Assembly (NCBI GenBank): GCA_025765595.1
Contig: JAIVFH010000166.1
Location: forward strand, 1-59,961
Reading direction: 5' to 3'
Source: Obelidium mucronatum
Lineage: Eukaryota; Chytridiomycota; Chytridiomycetes; Chytridiales; Chytriomycetaceae
Length of the DNA: 59,961 nt
Part shown: positions 1 to 12,042 of the stretch, piece after piece
Numbering within the stretch: the first letter of the stretch is position 1
How the letters are laid out: each line of letters begins with the position of its first letter
Program-made: the position numbers and the translations under genes
The notes under the pieces: model-generated
Told to the model about the DNA's origin: nothing
Seen by the model: the letters and a program-made list of their open reading frames with translations, nothing else
The model's database searches: none

Positions 1-1177
1 ATATGAAGCAGAAGGCGATGCTGGTGGGAACCTTTTCGGAAGTGACGTCAAAGGCGGGGTTTTGACAACAGATCCAATGGGAATAACGAATCATGCCGAG
101 TTGGGATCGAATCGAAGTGGTGGTGAGTTGACTCATGAATTTTTTCTTGTTGGACACCTTACAAAAGAGAATTTAGAACTAACGGGAGTTGTATCAAGCA
201 ATGATAACATGGTGCGCCTTTTGAACTTGAACAGATTGCAAGTTACACATGAGTTTAGCTTCCCTTGGGCTGCGAATGTGAGGATGGTCAGTTTTGTTCT
301 TAGCAGCTCATTAAGCTTTTGTCTATTTCCAGTGCTCTTCCATGAGTCCTGATAAGCGAATAATATGTGTCTGCGGTGACTTTACTGACTCTTCGATCGT
401 CAACGCCGATTCTGGAGATGAAGTCATGACTTTAAAAGGACACATTGATTTCACGTTTGCTTGTGCCTGGTCGCCGTGCGGTCGTTTTATTGCGACCGGA
501 AATCAAGGTACATAAGCGTATAATTGCATTATTCTTACTTAACACGTTTAAATTAACCATTCATATTCAGACCTAACGACTCGAATTTACGATATCAGAA
601 ACCCGTCTAAATCCCTAGTTACACTACCTGCAATTGTTGGCGCCATTCGATCTCTCCGATTTTCGGGTATAAAAAACAAAATCAAGCTCTTCGCGTCAAT
701 TTTTTTTAATTAATGCCCATAGATGACGGATCTTTCCTGGCTGCATCCGAACCGTGCGATTTTGTACACATCTATGATTTCAATGGAACCAGCTCTCATT
801 TATCCAAAACATCATTTTACAACAACGAAATTACAACAAGGTTCACGCAGGAGCGGTGGCGCTCTGACGATGAAAGCAGTGTAACTTCCTCTTCATCGGA
901 TGATTTTTCTCAAATTGATGACGATGAGGAGAATCAAAAACAACTCGTAGCAGCAGCGTCGTCGTACACCTCGGACACTGACGGCGGTCCTTTGGGAACA
1001 GATGCGTTCCAATCTCAAGTGATTGACTTTTTCGGGGAAATCGCGGGTATCAGTTTCACGCCTGGTGGGGGCGATACTTTGTTCATTGGTGTGAGCGATC
1101 AGCGGTATGGTTCGATTTTGGAGTTTGAAAGGAGGAAGGGTGTAGGCGACGACTTTCTAGAGAATATAGTGTTGTAA
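1..1177 (+). CDS. WD40-repeat protein of the DUF2415 type, 3' part
   Basis: Three-prime end of a WD-repeat gene; the frame is open to the left window edge, so the start is outside. Four coding exons are visible, with introns at about 287-332, 508-570 and 667-722; all have GT-AG ends and keep the frame. WD-like segments include [33 protein letters not shown] and LTTRIYDIR. An acidic, serine-rich loop ([19 protein letters not shown]) precedes the last blade. The C-terminus ([24 protein letters not shown]) resembles the ending of the fungal WD-repeat family typified by S. pombe SPAC2A9.03. The domain class is seen in the sequence; the subfamily is inferred from that C-terminal block. The molecular role of that family is not firmly established. 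Confidence 0.75.
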
Positions 1178-1313
1178 TTTTTGTGTTCAGTTTTATTTTT
1201 TTATTTCCTATACGATATTTATTCCACCGGGCAAAAGCTGATCAAAATAATACTGACTGATTTTTACTGATAATGGACAGTACACAACGAATTAAAACGC
1301 GATTCTGCTTGAA
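1178..1313. other. convergent intergenic spacer
   Basis: Short AT-rich gap between the stop of the WD40 gene (plus) and the stop of the first FAD monooxygenase (minus). It holds only 3'-UTR-like T-rich sequence. Confidence 0.6.
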
Positions 1314-2854
1314 TTACTTGAATTGGATGCCTGGAACCTCCTTCCTCACATCATCTCTAAAGTCGTGATAGTAAACTCCATCGTCCAAACCAAAAATATT
1401 GGTAAATCTAAAGGCCAATTTCATAAAGAAGCGACCGATTCTCTCCCCACTCTTTGTACCAGCCTTCATTCGCTTTGCAGTTGTACGTGCATTTGCAGCA
1501 CATTTCTGAACACGCGGAACACGAATCTTGTTGTACAATTGAAAGACTTTCTCGTATCCATCTGCCCCAAAGTGACCCCACAAGTCAGCAAGAACACCGG
1601 CGTCCTCGATCCCTTGATTCAACCCCTGTCCATAAAAGGGAATCGTCCCGTGTGCAGCATCCCCCACAAGCACCACGCGACCTTTATAAAACACATCCAT
1701 ATCCTGCAAGTCATAAATATTCGCAGGAGTAATTCTCTTGACGTGGCGCATACATGTAACAACACTTTGGGGCACTCCCCAAGACTCCACAAGAGCGGCC
1801 AGCTTTGCGGCTTCCTTTGGCAAGTCGGTAACGGGACGCCAGTCTTCGTTTTGTTCAAGCCACTTGGTGTTGTCCAAATCAGCCACAAAGAGTTCCCCGT
1901 CATGCTTGCCGCAACGGGAAATGAAGACCATGCGTCCTTCGACGCCGTCCACGTAGGCTCCCATTTGGTAGTCAAACTCGATTTTGGTTCCGTCAGGGAG
2001 AATGCCACGATCCAAAACAGCGGTGTCTACAAGTGACAAGAAAAAACACACATGATTAATGACAAAAATCAATAGCACATGTACATTTCTCATACTTACA
2101 TCCAATACCAAACACCTCAGGCTTGGGGGCCTCCGGGAAAACCAGTTTACGGGTCATCGAATGAATCCCATCAGCGCCAACAACAAAATCTGCAGTGACA
2201 GAGGTACCGTCTTCAAAAAAAACAGTAACGTCATCCGCGGCTTGCGTGAGATTGACGAGCTTCTTGCCACCATAAGTCTTGATCCCTGCTCGATGAACAG
2301 CCTTCATGATAGCATTTTGTAAGTTTGTGCGAAGCATACGGAGAGCATCTATTTCACCCTTCTTGGCGGTAGGCTTTACGGCGAGATCCTAAGTGGTGGT
2401 GGTGGTGGTGATGGTGGTGGTGGTGGTGGTGGTTTTTTTAACATTAAGCGTTTGTTAAACTTTGTTTTTCCCAATTTGGAGAACCCCTCACCGATCCGTC
2501 TATACGCATAAAGTGCATTGCATGCACCTTGTCGATATCAAGCGCCTTTATATCGTCGTAGAGGCCCAAGTGGGCCAGTGCCTTGAGACCATTGGTAAGG
2601 ATAGAGAACCCACCCCCAATCGGCGAAAACTGCAACGATACGTCTTCGCCTGACTTGATGGCTTCCTCGATCTCCTCGATCGGAGCGACTTTCTCGTACA
2701 AGGTGGGCTGAATAGGTGAGCCTGAGGTCAATTACAAGCTAATTGGGAGACCGCACTTCTACGGCCTTACTTCGAATCCTTGTCTCTTCAATGCGATCGC
2801 TGTGATGGCACCAGCTGGTCCGGAACCAATAATGGCTACTCTTTTTCCGTTCAT
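1314..2854 (-). CDS. FAD-dependent monooxygenase, copy A
   Basis: Four exons: 2771-2854, 2492-2707, 2100-2388 and 1314-2026, giving about 433 aa. It belongs to the PF01494-type flavoprotein hydroxylases that use NAD(P)H and O2. The N-terminal Rossmann motif (AIIGSGPAGAITAIALKRQG) sits at about residues 7-26, followed by the ribose-binding Glu in PTLYEK. The DG motif (VGADGIHSMTRK) is mid-protein, and the FAD ribityl motif LVGDAAHGTIPFYGQGLNQG resembles kynurenine 3-monooxygenase. However, the C-terminus is short and lacks an obvious membrane anchor, so substrate identity is open (kynurenine-like, salicylate-like or other aromatic). The start was chosen at MNGKRVAIIG because copy B begins at the equivalent place. 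Intron 2 contains a GGT microsatellite. A near-identical paralogue lies at 13481-15027. Confidence 0.85.
2389..2432. repeat. GGT/GTG microsatellite in intron 2 of FAD monooxygenase A
   Basis: A run of GGT trinucleotides with one GAT interruption, lying next to the 3' splice site of the intron (pyrimidine/CCA-rich on the coding strand). Copy B has a shorter version at the same position, so it expanded or contracted after the duplication. Confidence 0.8.
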
Positions 2855-4480
2855 GCAGGTAGTTGAAATTTTCAAAAAGAGGCTGGGAAACCGCCCTCTA
2901 GCCAAAAATATAATAAGATGTTCAGTACGTGGCAGTGCGAGTGCTTGAAAAAATCTTTTTGGTTCTAAAATGGGTGTAAAAAGTTTTTTTTGTCTGACAA
3001 AGATTTGTTGCTGGGCATCAGCGCCAGCCGTTGACCCAACCAAAGCAGAGTTCTTGTTTTTTGAGACGAAATCGAGCCAACGACAGCAGTGTGTAAATTT
3101 GTTCAAAGACAGCGCTGTCCACACCGCCGAAAGCGAAGCTATCGATGCAGCACTACAAATCACACCCTATCATGGCTCCCTGGCCACTTGAAGCTCTCCC
3201 GAGGCTGCCATTTTAACACTGTTATGATTGCAACTTGAAGAAACTCTACCTTCTGGTGTTTTGGAGTTGACGAGAGACAGTTATTTTCATTATATTTAAA
3301 AACAACAAGGGAAAACAGATACATAAAGGATAGTAAAATGGCAAAAGAAACCTGATCCTCAACTAAGAAAAAAATTGGATTTTTTTTCTGATTTCTCATT
3401 TAAAATCTTGCCAACAAATCAAACAAAGCAAAATTGAAAACTTGGTTTGATTTAATTGCAAAAGCATTAGACTGTTGGGTTGGCTCTACCAGAGAGTTGA
3501 CTGAGTTGGAGGTTAAACATGTCGAAGCATTGAACGAAATCACATGTGGAAACGAGGACTTCTACTATTCAGCAGAAACAAAAACCAACTTGACAAATAA
3601 GGCAAATGCAATCCGTTCTGCAAAGGGCGAGTACTTTGTTTTTATTTTTCATACTTTTGTTAAAATCCTTTTTTTTCAGAAGGACTGTAAGATTTATTTT
3701 CTTAATTTTATTATATTTATTTAATGTCACTTGTAGATCTTGAAACCAAGACAGTTGCACAGATAAAGTCCCTCTATGAAATTCTTGAGGTTGGCACGTT
3801 GTAAGCTGTGTTTTAATGGTATTCTGTGCCCGTTGTGGCTTCTGGACTTTGTTGTTTTCTTTGCTGAGCCAATGCTGCAAATATTCATTCACCCGTGCTG
3901 GTATACTTACCAATCAATGATATAAACATTCCAAGTGAGTTGAATTCAAAGCTGCGTTTTATTTAACGTGAAAGTCCCAAAACCAATATTAACAAATAAA
4001 TTACCCCCACTTTCATACTTTCAGAAGTTGATTGATGATATAATTCTAGCTTAGATCTGGAGTTTTGATGGTGTTCGCAGTCTGTGGCAACTTCTGGGCG
4101 TACTTGATTCCAAATCCCACATTTCGGCAGCCTCAAATACTCAATCCACTCAGCTAAAAGTTAATCCAATCACTTATATATGTTTTTATAGTAAGTTGTG
4201 TTGATTTGCGGCGAGCTAATGTAAGCTTTATGTGGTTAATTGTTTGTCAGGAGACAAGTTGTTGTCTTTTTCCCTGCCACAGACTCCGCTTTTATAGCGT
4301 TTTACTGTTGCTTTAGTCTTTTACATGGTCCCATTGAGGCCTGTTGAGGTTGAAAACCTCGCATCCCATTTGCCCATTGAGGCGGTGCATTAACTTGACA
4401 TGGCGATTTCCAATTGGGGGAAATTAGTGAAGGGGAAATTTATCGCCGTCTGACGGCGTTAATACTCAATAATAAAGGTT
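2855..4480. other. non-coding stretch with weak open frames
   Basis: No recognisable gene. The first 100 bases still resemble the sequence upstream of FAD monooxygenase copy B, so they belong to the duplicated block. From about 3000-3190 a plus-strand frame ends in ITPYHGSLAT, and from 3434-3640 another frame of about 65 codons (ALDCWVGSTRELTELEVKH) runs into an AT-rich tract. Neither matches a family I know, and neither has a convincing exon structure. The rest is AT-rich with no visible structure. Confidence 0.4.
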
Positions 4481-4509
4481 ACATTTACAAAATGTCTTCA
4501 TCTTTCTAC

Positions 4510-4833
4510 ATGTGAGCAGCTGATAAAACCACATGCCGCCAAGGTCCAAAAGCATAACCCATCTCTGGTTAAGGCGTCGTTTAATCTCGGCAGCGCACGG
4601 CCGATGTATTATGGTGATTTGGTTTGGAAGCATGCAGGAAAGATGGACTTGGTGCAGCGGTCAAGGCGCTGGCTTTGAGAGCGTTATGCCCCAGGTTCGA
4701 ATCACGGAAACTCCTTTTATTCTAACAATAATGATTCGGGTTGAATTATTCAATCCGGACAACTTATAGTTTATTTCTAATCTCTGTTAAGTAGTGCAAG
4801 TGATATTGTATCTTTTATGCGTAATACTCAACA
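4510..4833 (-). repeat. probable LTR of the copia element; one edge defined
   Basis: Read on the minus strand, a purine run (GCGGGGGAA, 4834-4842) is followed directly by TGTTGAGTATTACG beginning at 4833. This is the expected polypurine tract to 3' LTR junction, immediately downstream of the RNase H end of the copia polyprotein. The far edge of the LTR could not be placed, so the lower coordinate is approximate. A tRNA-like segment lies inside. Confidence 0.55.
4644..4713 (+). other. tRNA-like sequence (pseudo-tRNA or SINE head)
   Basis: An A-box-like TGGTGCAGCGGTCAAGG and a B-box-like GGTTCGAATC are spaced as in a serine/leucine-type tRNA, followed by a short T run. The acceptor and T stems pair poorly, so it is not a functional tRNA. 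It is more likely a decayed tRNA or a tRNA-derived SINE remnant within the LTR region. Confidence 0.45.
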
Positions 4834-4846
4834 TTCCCCCGCAATA

Positions 4847-6682
4847 TTACTTGGCTGCGTTTCGGGGTGTGGTGGAAGATTTGACTTCTTGCAACATAGC
4901 CAAACTTCGTAACCCAAGATTGAATGTCGCCTCACGATGTTCAGTAGGCCCAACTGCTTTCGTTAAGAAATCAGCCCACATTTGTTTGGTCAGAGTGTCC
5001 TCAAGGACCACTGTGCCGTTGTTAATGTGGTAGTTTAAGTTCTTATCTTTCACGTCCATATGTTTAATACGTTGATGCTGACCTTCCTCATTAGCGATGA
5101 GAATACTTGACGTGTTATCTTGTTTAATAACAATATGATCTTGACCAGAGATACCCGAAGATTTCATAAGCTGCAATAGCCAGATAATCTCGCGTATGGC
5201 TTCAGAGAGCGCAATGAGTTCTGCTTCAGTGGATGACAAAGCAACAGTAGTCTGCTTCCTTGACTGCCACATGATTGCAGCGCCAGCGAAGAGAATAACA
5301 ATGCCTGTTCTAGAAGCGCGTCCTTTAGCTTCAGAAAAGCTTGCATCTGCGTAGCAGATTGGTCGTAGTGTAGGATCATTTAGGAAATACTTTCCCCCGT
5401 CAACGCGTAAGATTTCATTACCTGGTTTCTGGTAACAAATTCCCAAATCGCGCGTACCGTTGAGATTTAGAAGAACGCGTTTCAGCGCTTTCATGTCCCC
5501 GTTGGTAGGTTGAGTCTGGTATTGTGAAAGAATGCCAATACTACAAGAAAGATCGGGACGAGTCTTCCCTGCTAAGTATAGTAAGCACATGACCACAGAT
5601 CGATATGCTGCGGACTCAGCAACATTAAGAAAACCTAACGTATTGTCATGTTTCCAGTTCCTGGTCATCGGATTTGGTGCCGTGTCAGTAGAATTTTCTA
5701 GTCCCGCAAACGTTAAAATTTGCTTCGTGTAAATTGGTTGACCAATCCACGTAGAATCTTCAAATTGAACAATCTCCACTTTGAGAAACCATTCAGCGGG
5801 TCCCTGTTTACCTTTACCAAAGCGTTGGTTCAGCTTCATGAATTGAAATTCAGCTTCAACTTTATCTTCAGTAATGTAAAGCAAGTCGTCAACATGACTA
5901 GCCATTTGCAAAGTGTTCTCTGGGCCGTTCGGCTCCTTAGGAGGTAGAGTTTTGATTAGATGACAAATGTCAGCAGGATCAGACTCAAACCCGAGAGATT
6001 TGTGAAAATTGATGAGAGTTTCAAACCAAATACGCGAGGCTTGGTGAATTCCGTAAAGAGACTTGTCAAGCCTACAGACAATTACTTGCCCATGTATATT
6101 GACTTTTCTAAACCCATGCGGCATTTCTAGATACAGTTGCGTATCCGTTTCACCATGTACAAATGCGTTTGGGACATCCACTTCGAAAACAAATTTACCT
6201 GTGAGCGCTGCGAAAGCAATAAGAAACCGAATAGTCTCTGTTCGCGCAACAGGTGAATAAGTTTTGAAATAATCAAGATTCTTGACTTGGGAAAATCCGC
6301 GTGCAACCCAGCGGGCTTTAAAACGTTCCAAAATTCCCTTGGCAGAAATTTTGAAAGCAAAAACCCACTTGCCTGACATAAGGCGAGCGCCTTCCGGTAA
6401 GACAGTTTCTGTCCAAGTCTCATTATTCATGAGCTCGTTGTATTCACGTATCATGGCAGCTAACCAATAGGCAGCAAAGACTGGGTCTGCCATGGCCTCC
6501 TCGACAGTGTTTGGGATCTGAGGCAAGTTCTCTTTTCTCCAAATCTGTGTAGGCACCGGGCTCGGGGCCGGAGTTACCCAAGTAAACTTGGCAAGGTGAT
6601 CACGTAAGAAAAACGATAGGGGTGAACTAGAGTCTAGATGACGGGCACGAGTTAATTCATGAACTTCGCAATCAGCTTCCAA
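4847..6682 (-). mobile_element. Ty1/copia retrotransposon fragment (RT-RNase H, 5'-truncated)
   Basis: A single uninterrupted frame of 611 codons encodes the RT and RNase H part of a Pseudoviridae-type polyprotein. Visible blocks: MSGKWVFAFKISAKG and RFKARWVARGF at the RT start, FEVDVPNAFVHGETD (motif A), the catalytic box HVDDLL where YVDDLL is usual, RPDLSCSIGILSQ, and RNase H with SSTEAELIALSEAIRE and the ending LEDTLTKQMWADFLTKA. Gag, protease and integrase are missing, so the copy is 5'-truncated and cannot move on its own. The long intact frame implies that truncation was recent. Confidence 0.9.
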
Positions 6683-6966
6683 ATGACAACCTCATTGATG
6701 TCCGCGTTGTTGACTGGGTACCAGAACAGACTCTCGCTGCTGTTGCCATTAAGTTTTCAACAGCTGAGCATGTATTGGGAAAGACTCCGACTGATACTGA
6801 AGCCTTTGACTATGTGGCCTCCTTGGGGATGTGCATGGAAACAAGAGACAGCACCAAGAGAAGTATGTACTGTATTTTGTTATTTTTGTTTGTCTTATTT
6901 ACTTTTATTGACAGCTCGAAAGCATCGGCAAGTTCAAAACTTTGCCCGAAGAGTCAGGAGCTTTAA
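6683..6966 (+). pseudogene. short host-gene exon remnant, possibly dynein heavy-chain-like
   Basis: A frame of about 60 codons contains LIDVRVVDWVPEQTLAAVAI, which loosely resembles the 'DWF..WP..AL..VA' segment of dynein heavy chains. It is followed by a plausible GT-AG intron (about 6865-6915) and a few more codons before stops. No further exons follow. It abuts the truncated end of the copia element. The assignment is weak. Confidence 0.25.
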
Positions 6967-7052
6967 GTGTTGTAACCTTAGGGTTAGACATGCGGGATGG
7001 GAGGAGCGGGGAGGAAGCGGGCTTAGTATGAAGGTGGGAATAAGGCACGCAG

Positions 7053-7208
7053 AGTCTGTGGTTAGACCAAAAACCAGCGCATCGCAAGGCTCGAATTGCC
7101 CGTTAGTCTGTGGTTAGTCCAAAAACCAGCGCATCGCAATGCTCGAATTGCCCTTCAGTCTGTGGTTAGACCAAAAACCAGCGCATTGCAACGCTCAAAT
7201 TGCTCCGC
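7053..7208. repeat. 3 x 52-bp direct tandem repeat
   Basis: Three consecutive 52-bp units start at 7053, 7105 and 7157, each beginning AGTCTGTGGTTAG and containing CCAAAAACCAGCGCAT. Units differ by only a few substitutions. They lie immediately upstream of the gag-protease fragment and could be part of its untranslated region. Confidence 0.85.
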
Positions 7209-8690
7209 CCATGCGGGGTTATTTGTGACACTGACCCACGACTCTGGCACCACCGACAGAATCTTTGAACTAGGTTGCGAGTCATGGGAAGACTACCAAA
7301 CGGGCTTCATCGCGGTCATACTCAACACTACCAAGACGGGGGTCAATGACGCAGTCTACGGATTTGCAATGAAACATGTTATGCTGGCCGGGAAAGCAGC
7401 CATGCCGTTCAACAACGAACTGAAAGCTATCCTCAAGCACACCAGAGCCTAGTGTCCGACAGTACCTTAGCCTCCTCAGCAAAGAACTCCAAGACAAGCT
7501 CAACGAGGGGACGTGATCACAGACTTAGCTGACGCAATGCGGAAGGCCGAAAGAAAGTGCCGAGTGGTCGAAGAGTTAGACCTACCAGAACCAAAGAAGC
7601 AACGGGTAGAAAGAAGCAGAACCGGCTACGGGCATGGAACACTAACAAGCAGCAACCCGACAACCAAACAGGCAGAAGGAGGGACAGCGAAAATGGAAAA
7701 AGAAAAGTGCATCACCCATCCAAACCTGAGCCACAGACTGGAGGACTGTTTCAACCCAAACAAGGAACACCAGAAAGCACTCATTGCGAAAGGACATGTC
7801 AAAGAGTGCCTCCAATGCAAGAAGATGAACGCAGTGAACAAGGACATCACATTCAATCATTTCCCACAGCAATGCAGGCAGAAAAGTCACAGGGGAAACG
7901 GACTGTCGGTGTCACTCAGATACTTTGGGAGTGGCATTGAAGAAATCTACCTGGTAACAGAGAATGACAACCTGCAAAAAGGAGGAGCGGAGACGGAAGA
8001 GAAAGAAGAAGGAATCAGAACTTACGGTGCATTCTCAATCTGAGAAATAGGAACGAACCAGCGGGAGGAGTAGGAAAAAAAAGAAAGAAAAAAAAAAAAA
8101 AAGCGAACCGAACCTCCCCAAATAATAAAGAGTGCCAAATTTTTTTAGCTTTTTTTTTGCGAAAAAGAGAAACTGTCAAAAACGCAGCAATGAGACTGGG
8201 ATCCAAAACTGTAGTAGCAGCAATTGCAATCCTTGGGAGCATGGCAAGAGGAGTGAACCAGCACAATAACCCGTTGGACCTGAAGTATCACGTGCAGAAG
8301 GACTGGGAGAAAGCAAGGAAGGAGCCGGTCTGGGGTAGAGCACCAGAGGAACACTGCGCAGGAAGCAGTGCCCATACCCTGGAAGCGGGACCCAGCAGGG
8401 ACCACAGCTATTTAGACCCAAAGCACTACGTGCAGGAGGAGTGGAGAAGAGCCGACAAGCAACGCAAACCAGGAAGTGAACCGGAAACAGATCAACTGAT
8501 CCAGCAATTCGAAAGCCAAAAACTGGGCGGAGGGATGTGACTAGGGAGCCACATCAGGACCAGAGTGTTGATCGACAGGAGCGACAACTGGGCCCTCTGC
8601 GACACAGGCGCCCAACTATCCATCCTGAACAAAACCTGGGCGACAGCGAATGGGATAAAAAAAGTCGCAACAGCAGCGATACCCATAGAG
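7209..8690 (+). mobile_element. gag-protease remnant of an LTR-type retroelement
   Basis: Several frames broken by stops and shifts read through a gag-like protein and an aspartic protease. The gag part has a zinc-knuckle-like CITHPNLSHRLEDC at about 7710-7750 and a second Cys pair (CLQCKK). At about 8560-8630 a protease signature WALCDTGAQLSILN (D-T-G-A) is readable. Between them is an unusual segment with two related blocks (LDLKYHVQKDWEKA and LDPKHYVQEEWRRA). The DTGA box and knuckle suggest Ty3-like rather than copia ancestry, but no RT or integrase of that type follows. Degenerate and immobile. Confidence 0.5.
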
Positions 8691-9028
8691 AACTGAGGAA
8701 AATGAGTGACGAAAATATAAATAAAGTTTTATTGTAATTATTAACTATTCTGTTGCTAGGAGTTTAATTTTTCTGACAGTTTATTTTTATGTTATTTATT
8801 TATTTTATTTAGCGTAAAATATGCCTTGATACGATGAGTGCTAAATAGCAATAAAACACACTAGAAAATTATAGTTTATTATAGCTTATCATCAATGTAT
8901 CGATAGCTGGTAAAAGCCGGCACATGTCAACCATGCAATATTGCTCGATTTGATATTACCGTTAGTGTTAGTCTGTGGGCTCGCAGTCTTGGAAATCCTA
9001 CCGCTTGCCATTGGGATGGTCCATAACA

Positions 9029-9046
9029 GTCTTAAGATATTTGAAG
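9029..9046. repeat. 18-bp target-site duplication of the LINE, left copy
   Basis: GTCTTAAGATATTTGAAG occurs here and again exactly at 12043-12060, flanking the LINE. Length and identity are as expected for target-primed reverse transcription. Confidence 0.85.
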
Positions 9047-12042
9047 ACATTCGACCTATCCCAAAAACAGAAGAGTGGGCTGGAGACCTCCTAAAAACAA
9101 GGCCAATTGCCCTTCTAAATACTGTACAAACTAATGGAAACCATCTGGTACAACCCGCTCAAGAAAATCCTAATGGATAACAAACACGTACTAGCTGGCC
9201 GAAACTTCAGTCAACAGAAACCTCCCTACAAATGATTAATGCCATTGTAGAATACTGTAAAGAAAGGAACATGACAGCATAACTCCTATTCAAAGGCCTT
9301 TGACAGATGTTAGATTTCTCTATAGTTTCGTAGCTAAGTAGTTATTACGCGAGACTCGCACGATGGAAACCCATATTTGATCCCCACCAGCAACATTTTA
9401 CTTTAAGTTTCTATTTTTGTATTTGTCATCTTTGATTTGTCATTTTATCAAGTTTTTCAGTTTCATTTTGTGATATCATTCTTGATTTCACATATTATTG
9501 TGCTATCACTCTTGCTATCACAATTTCTGTTTGATTTTCAGTTTGTTTTCTGTTTTGAACTTTTGTTATTTGTAATTCCAGAACTTGCATAAATCGCAAG
9601 CTTTCTGCTCTGAGTTTTAGTTCAGTTTCAATACATTTGGTGTTAGTCTTACAGTTTTGTAACTCTTCGATTCCGTCTCTCGTGATCTCAAGCCATTACT
9701 GGTCAAGCCCTTGTGCCCCCTAAGCCCTCGTGCCTTCAAGAACCCTTAAGTCTTTTATTGACTATCTGGTTCTAACAATGTTGGCCCCACAGCAGTAATG
9801 AGAAGCCACAGGAGGCTGAAAATCCCATATAAGTACTCAGTGTGGAAATGGGACACACAGCAACACATGACCGTAAAAGTACTAACCACATTTGGACCGG
9901 CAGAAGGCTTTAAATGCGGAACCATGATACAACAGGGAAGTGTGCTGGCCCCCCTAGAATGGAGGATATTCTGGGACACACTGCTATACACACTAGACAA
10001 AGAAACAGAAGGGATAACAATAAAAGCCAAACACAAAAACCGCATAAACCTAGACGGCACTACAACCGGCCAGACTCTGCAAGAACGGCTCACGGGGAAG
10101 CATTTCTGATGACACAGGTGCCTTTGCTGGAAACTGGAAAGAGGCCGAAAAGCAGGCTGCACTAATATACGAATTCCAAGAACTGAACTCAATCAAATCC
10201 AACCCCAAAAAGATGGCAATGATTGCTGTAAACCCAGAAAAGAGCCACAAGTATCTCAAATGGCCAAACAGCAGCAAAATCACCATCATCAATAACAATA
10301 ACAGCAAGAGAGTCCTCGGAAACAGGTTCTCAGCAGCCAACCAGCACAAAGAATCAAAGCAACGCATCACCCAAATTGTCACAAATATGTGCAACCTCCT
10401 TGCCAAGAAGGAGATAACAGAGATCACTGCCATCACCATAGTAAACACAGTACTCCTTGCCAAAGTACAATACATCTGGAAAACCATGACAGTCAGCAAA
10501 GCCTGTGTAGACAAGTGGTACAAGAAGTGCCTCAAGATGGTAAAACAGAAGGCCAGGCTGGCTCAAAGCACTCCCACCTCACTCCTGGAAAATACAACAC
10601 TATATGGCCTGGAAACCTGGAACCCACACTACACGGCAGACACACATATACCCAAACGGGCACTGCAGATGCTGTGACAACCAAGAAGAGGAAACAAACA
10701 CCCACATCATGAAATGCAAAGCATTTGAGACAAAAAGGACAGAAATCCTAAACAACTTCATCAAGGAGGTTGCAAGTGGATGTGACAATGGAGGAGGCAA
10801 TGAAGGATGGACAAAGGACCTCACAAAATGGGCCAGACCATGGCAACACCACCTCAAGGACACAAAACCTGAGGGAGAATACCAGGGGAAATGGCAGAAA
10901 AAAATAAACAACCTGAGAGCTGAAGCTGTATTAGAAGGGGCAGTCCCAGAAGTACTCAAAGAAATCCTCACAACCGTATGCGGCCTAACTGCCCAAAAAA
11001 CAAGAACGATAATCATCAACGCAATGAAAAACGTGACTAAAGCAGCCAGAGAAATATGAAAAGAGCGATGCGACAAAACAGTCAAATGGGAACTACAACA
11101 AACACCTGCAATAACTGCGACCACCAAGAAATCCGCAAAAAGGGCAAACTGGAAAAGGAAGGAATCAGAAGAGGAAACGCTAGAGGAAGATGAAGAACCC
11201 ACGGAAGAAACACAACACAACCCAGGACCGGAAGTAATCCCAGAGAAAAGCCTGACTAAACGGCAAAAAAGAATATCAGGAAAATAGTGCCTCATCTGCA
11301 ACCAAAGCATGGACAGCAACCCAGACGAGTTTGGATTCCACACACACAATAACAAATATGAGAAAAGGGCAAGAGCCGTAGAAATGTGGCACAACCATAA
11401 AACCGGCAAACAAATCCTCAGACCTGTGATGATAGAAATCTCAAAAGCCGCGAGAGCGGCCTACGAGAGTAACTCACCGCAAGAAACAGAATGGATGGAA
11501 ACTGAAGAATCAACAGAGAGCCCCAAGAAGAGCCCTGATGGCAGCAGCAAACCAAGCCCAAAACCAAGGAAAAAAGGCCTGAGAAAAGACCAAAGAAGAC
11601 AGAGGCGCAAACAGTCTAGAAAACCAACAACAACAAAAACCAACCAAGCAACAGAAACAGCAAGGGCACCAAGCACACTAGACGGAGGAATGATGGAATG
11701 GACATCAAGTCAGGACGGCAGTGACCCGGATGAATGGGAGGATCTCAGCCAGAGACCTCAGGACCAAGACAAACGCAAGACACAAGATGGAGGAAGGGAG
11801 GCTGGATGGGGGCACTCTTTTCCCCACAGGGGTTTTTAATGAGGCCCCCAAGGCTTCTAATGGTGGTAGCTCCTGGTGAGCTTGGGGATGGGAGGGGGGA
11901 TTGGGAGCTCGGGATGGAGTTGGAAAAGCAAGGTTGCCGCCTACACAACGCTGGAGGGTTTGCTCCGTGGCGAGGTTGGAAACAGCAGCCACATACTTTA
12001 TTTTAAACAATGAAGTGAGGAGAATAAACCACGAAAAAAAAG
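9047..12042 (+). mobile_element. 5'-truncated LINE (non-LTR retrotransposon), degenerate
   Basis: The reverse-transcriptase order is readable across several frames: a PK...TRPIALLN block (about 9070-9115), AGRNFSQQ and INAIVEYC, the KAFD motif A (about 9295, split by a solo LTR), CGTMIQQGSVLAP (about 9915-9950), a SDD catalytic box (about 10107-10115), and a C-terminal CCDNQEEETNTHIMKC zinc knuckle (about 10670-10720). A basic, proline/lysine-rich region follows to about 11840. The element ends in an A-rich tail just before the right target-site copy. Stops and shifts make it dead. Its 5' end begins inside the RT domain, so it was truncated on insertion. Confidence 0.8.
9308..9777 (+). mobile_element. 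solo LTR inserted in the LINE
   Basis: A 470-bp segment starts TGTTAGATTT and ends GGTTCTAACA, giving a perfect 7-bp terminal inverted repeat (TGTTAGA/TCTAACA). It interrupts the LINE's motif A; removing it brings the KAFD block next to its continuation. The next bases, ATGTT, overlap the left border, so the usual 5-bp duplication is at best partial. A tRNA-like A/B-box pair (about 9327-9392) lies near its start. Confidence 0.7.

Noticed and set aside
1323..2036. Long plus-strand open frame opposite the FAD monooxygenase
   Set aside because: It is the complement of a conserved exon, repeats in the same form at copy B, and has no homology-like features.
1314..2854. Naming the FAD enzyme kynurenine 3-monooxygenase
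   Set aside because: The GD motif is similar, but the short C-terminus lacks the typical membrane-associated region, so the substrate cannot be assigned.
7053..7208. Possible CRISPR-like array
   Set aside because: Units are contiguous with no spacers and the genome is eukaryotic; it is a simple tandem repeat.
10050..11409. Long minus-strand open frames opposite the LINE
   Set aside because: Ser/Leu/Phe-rich shadows of the Lys/Asn-rich LINE coding strand; no domain.
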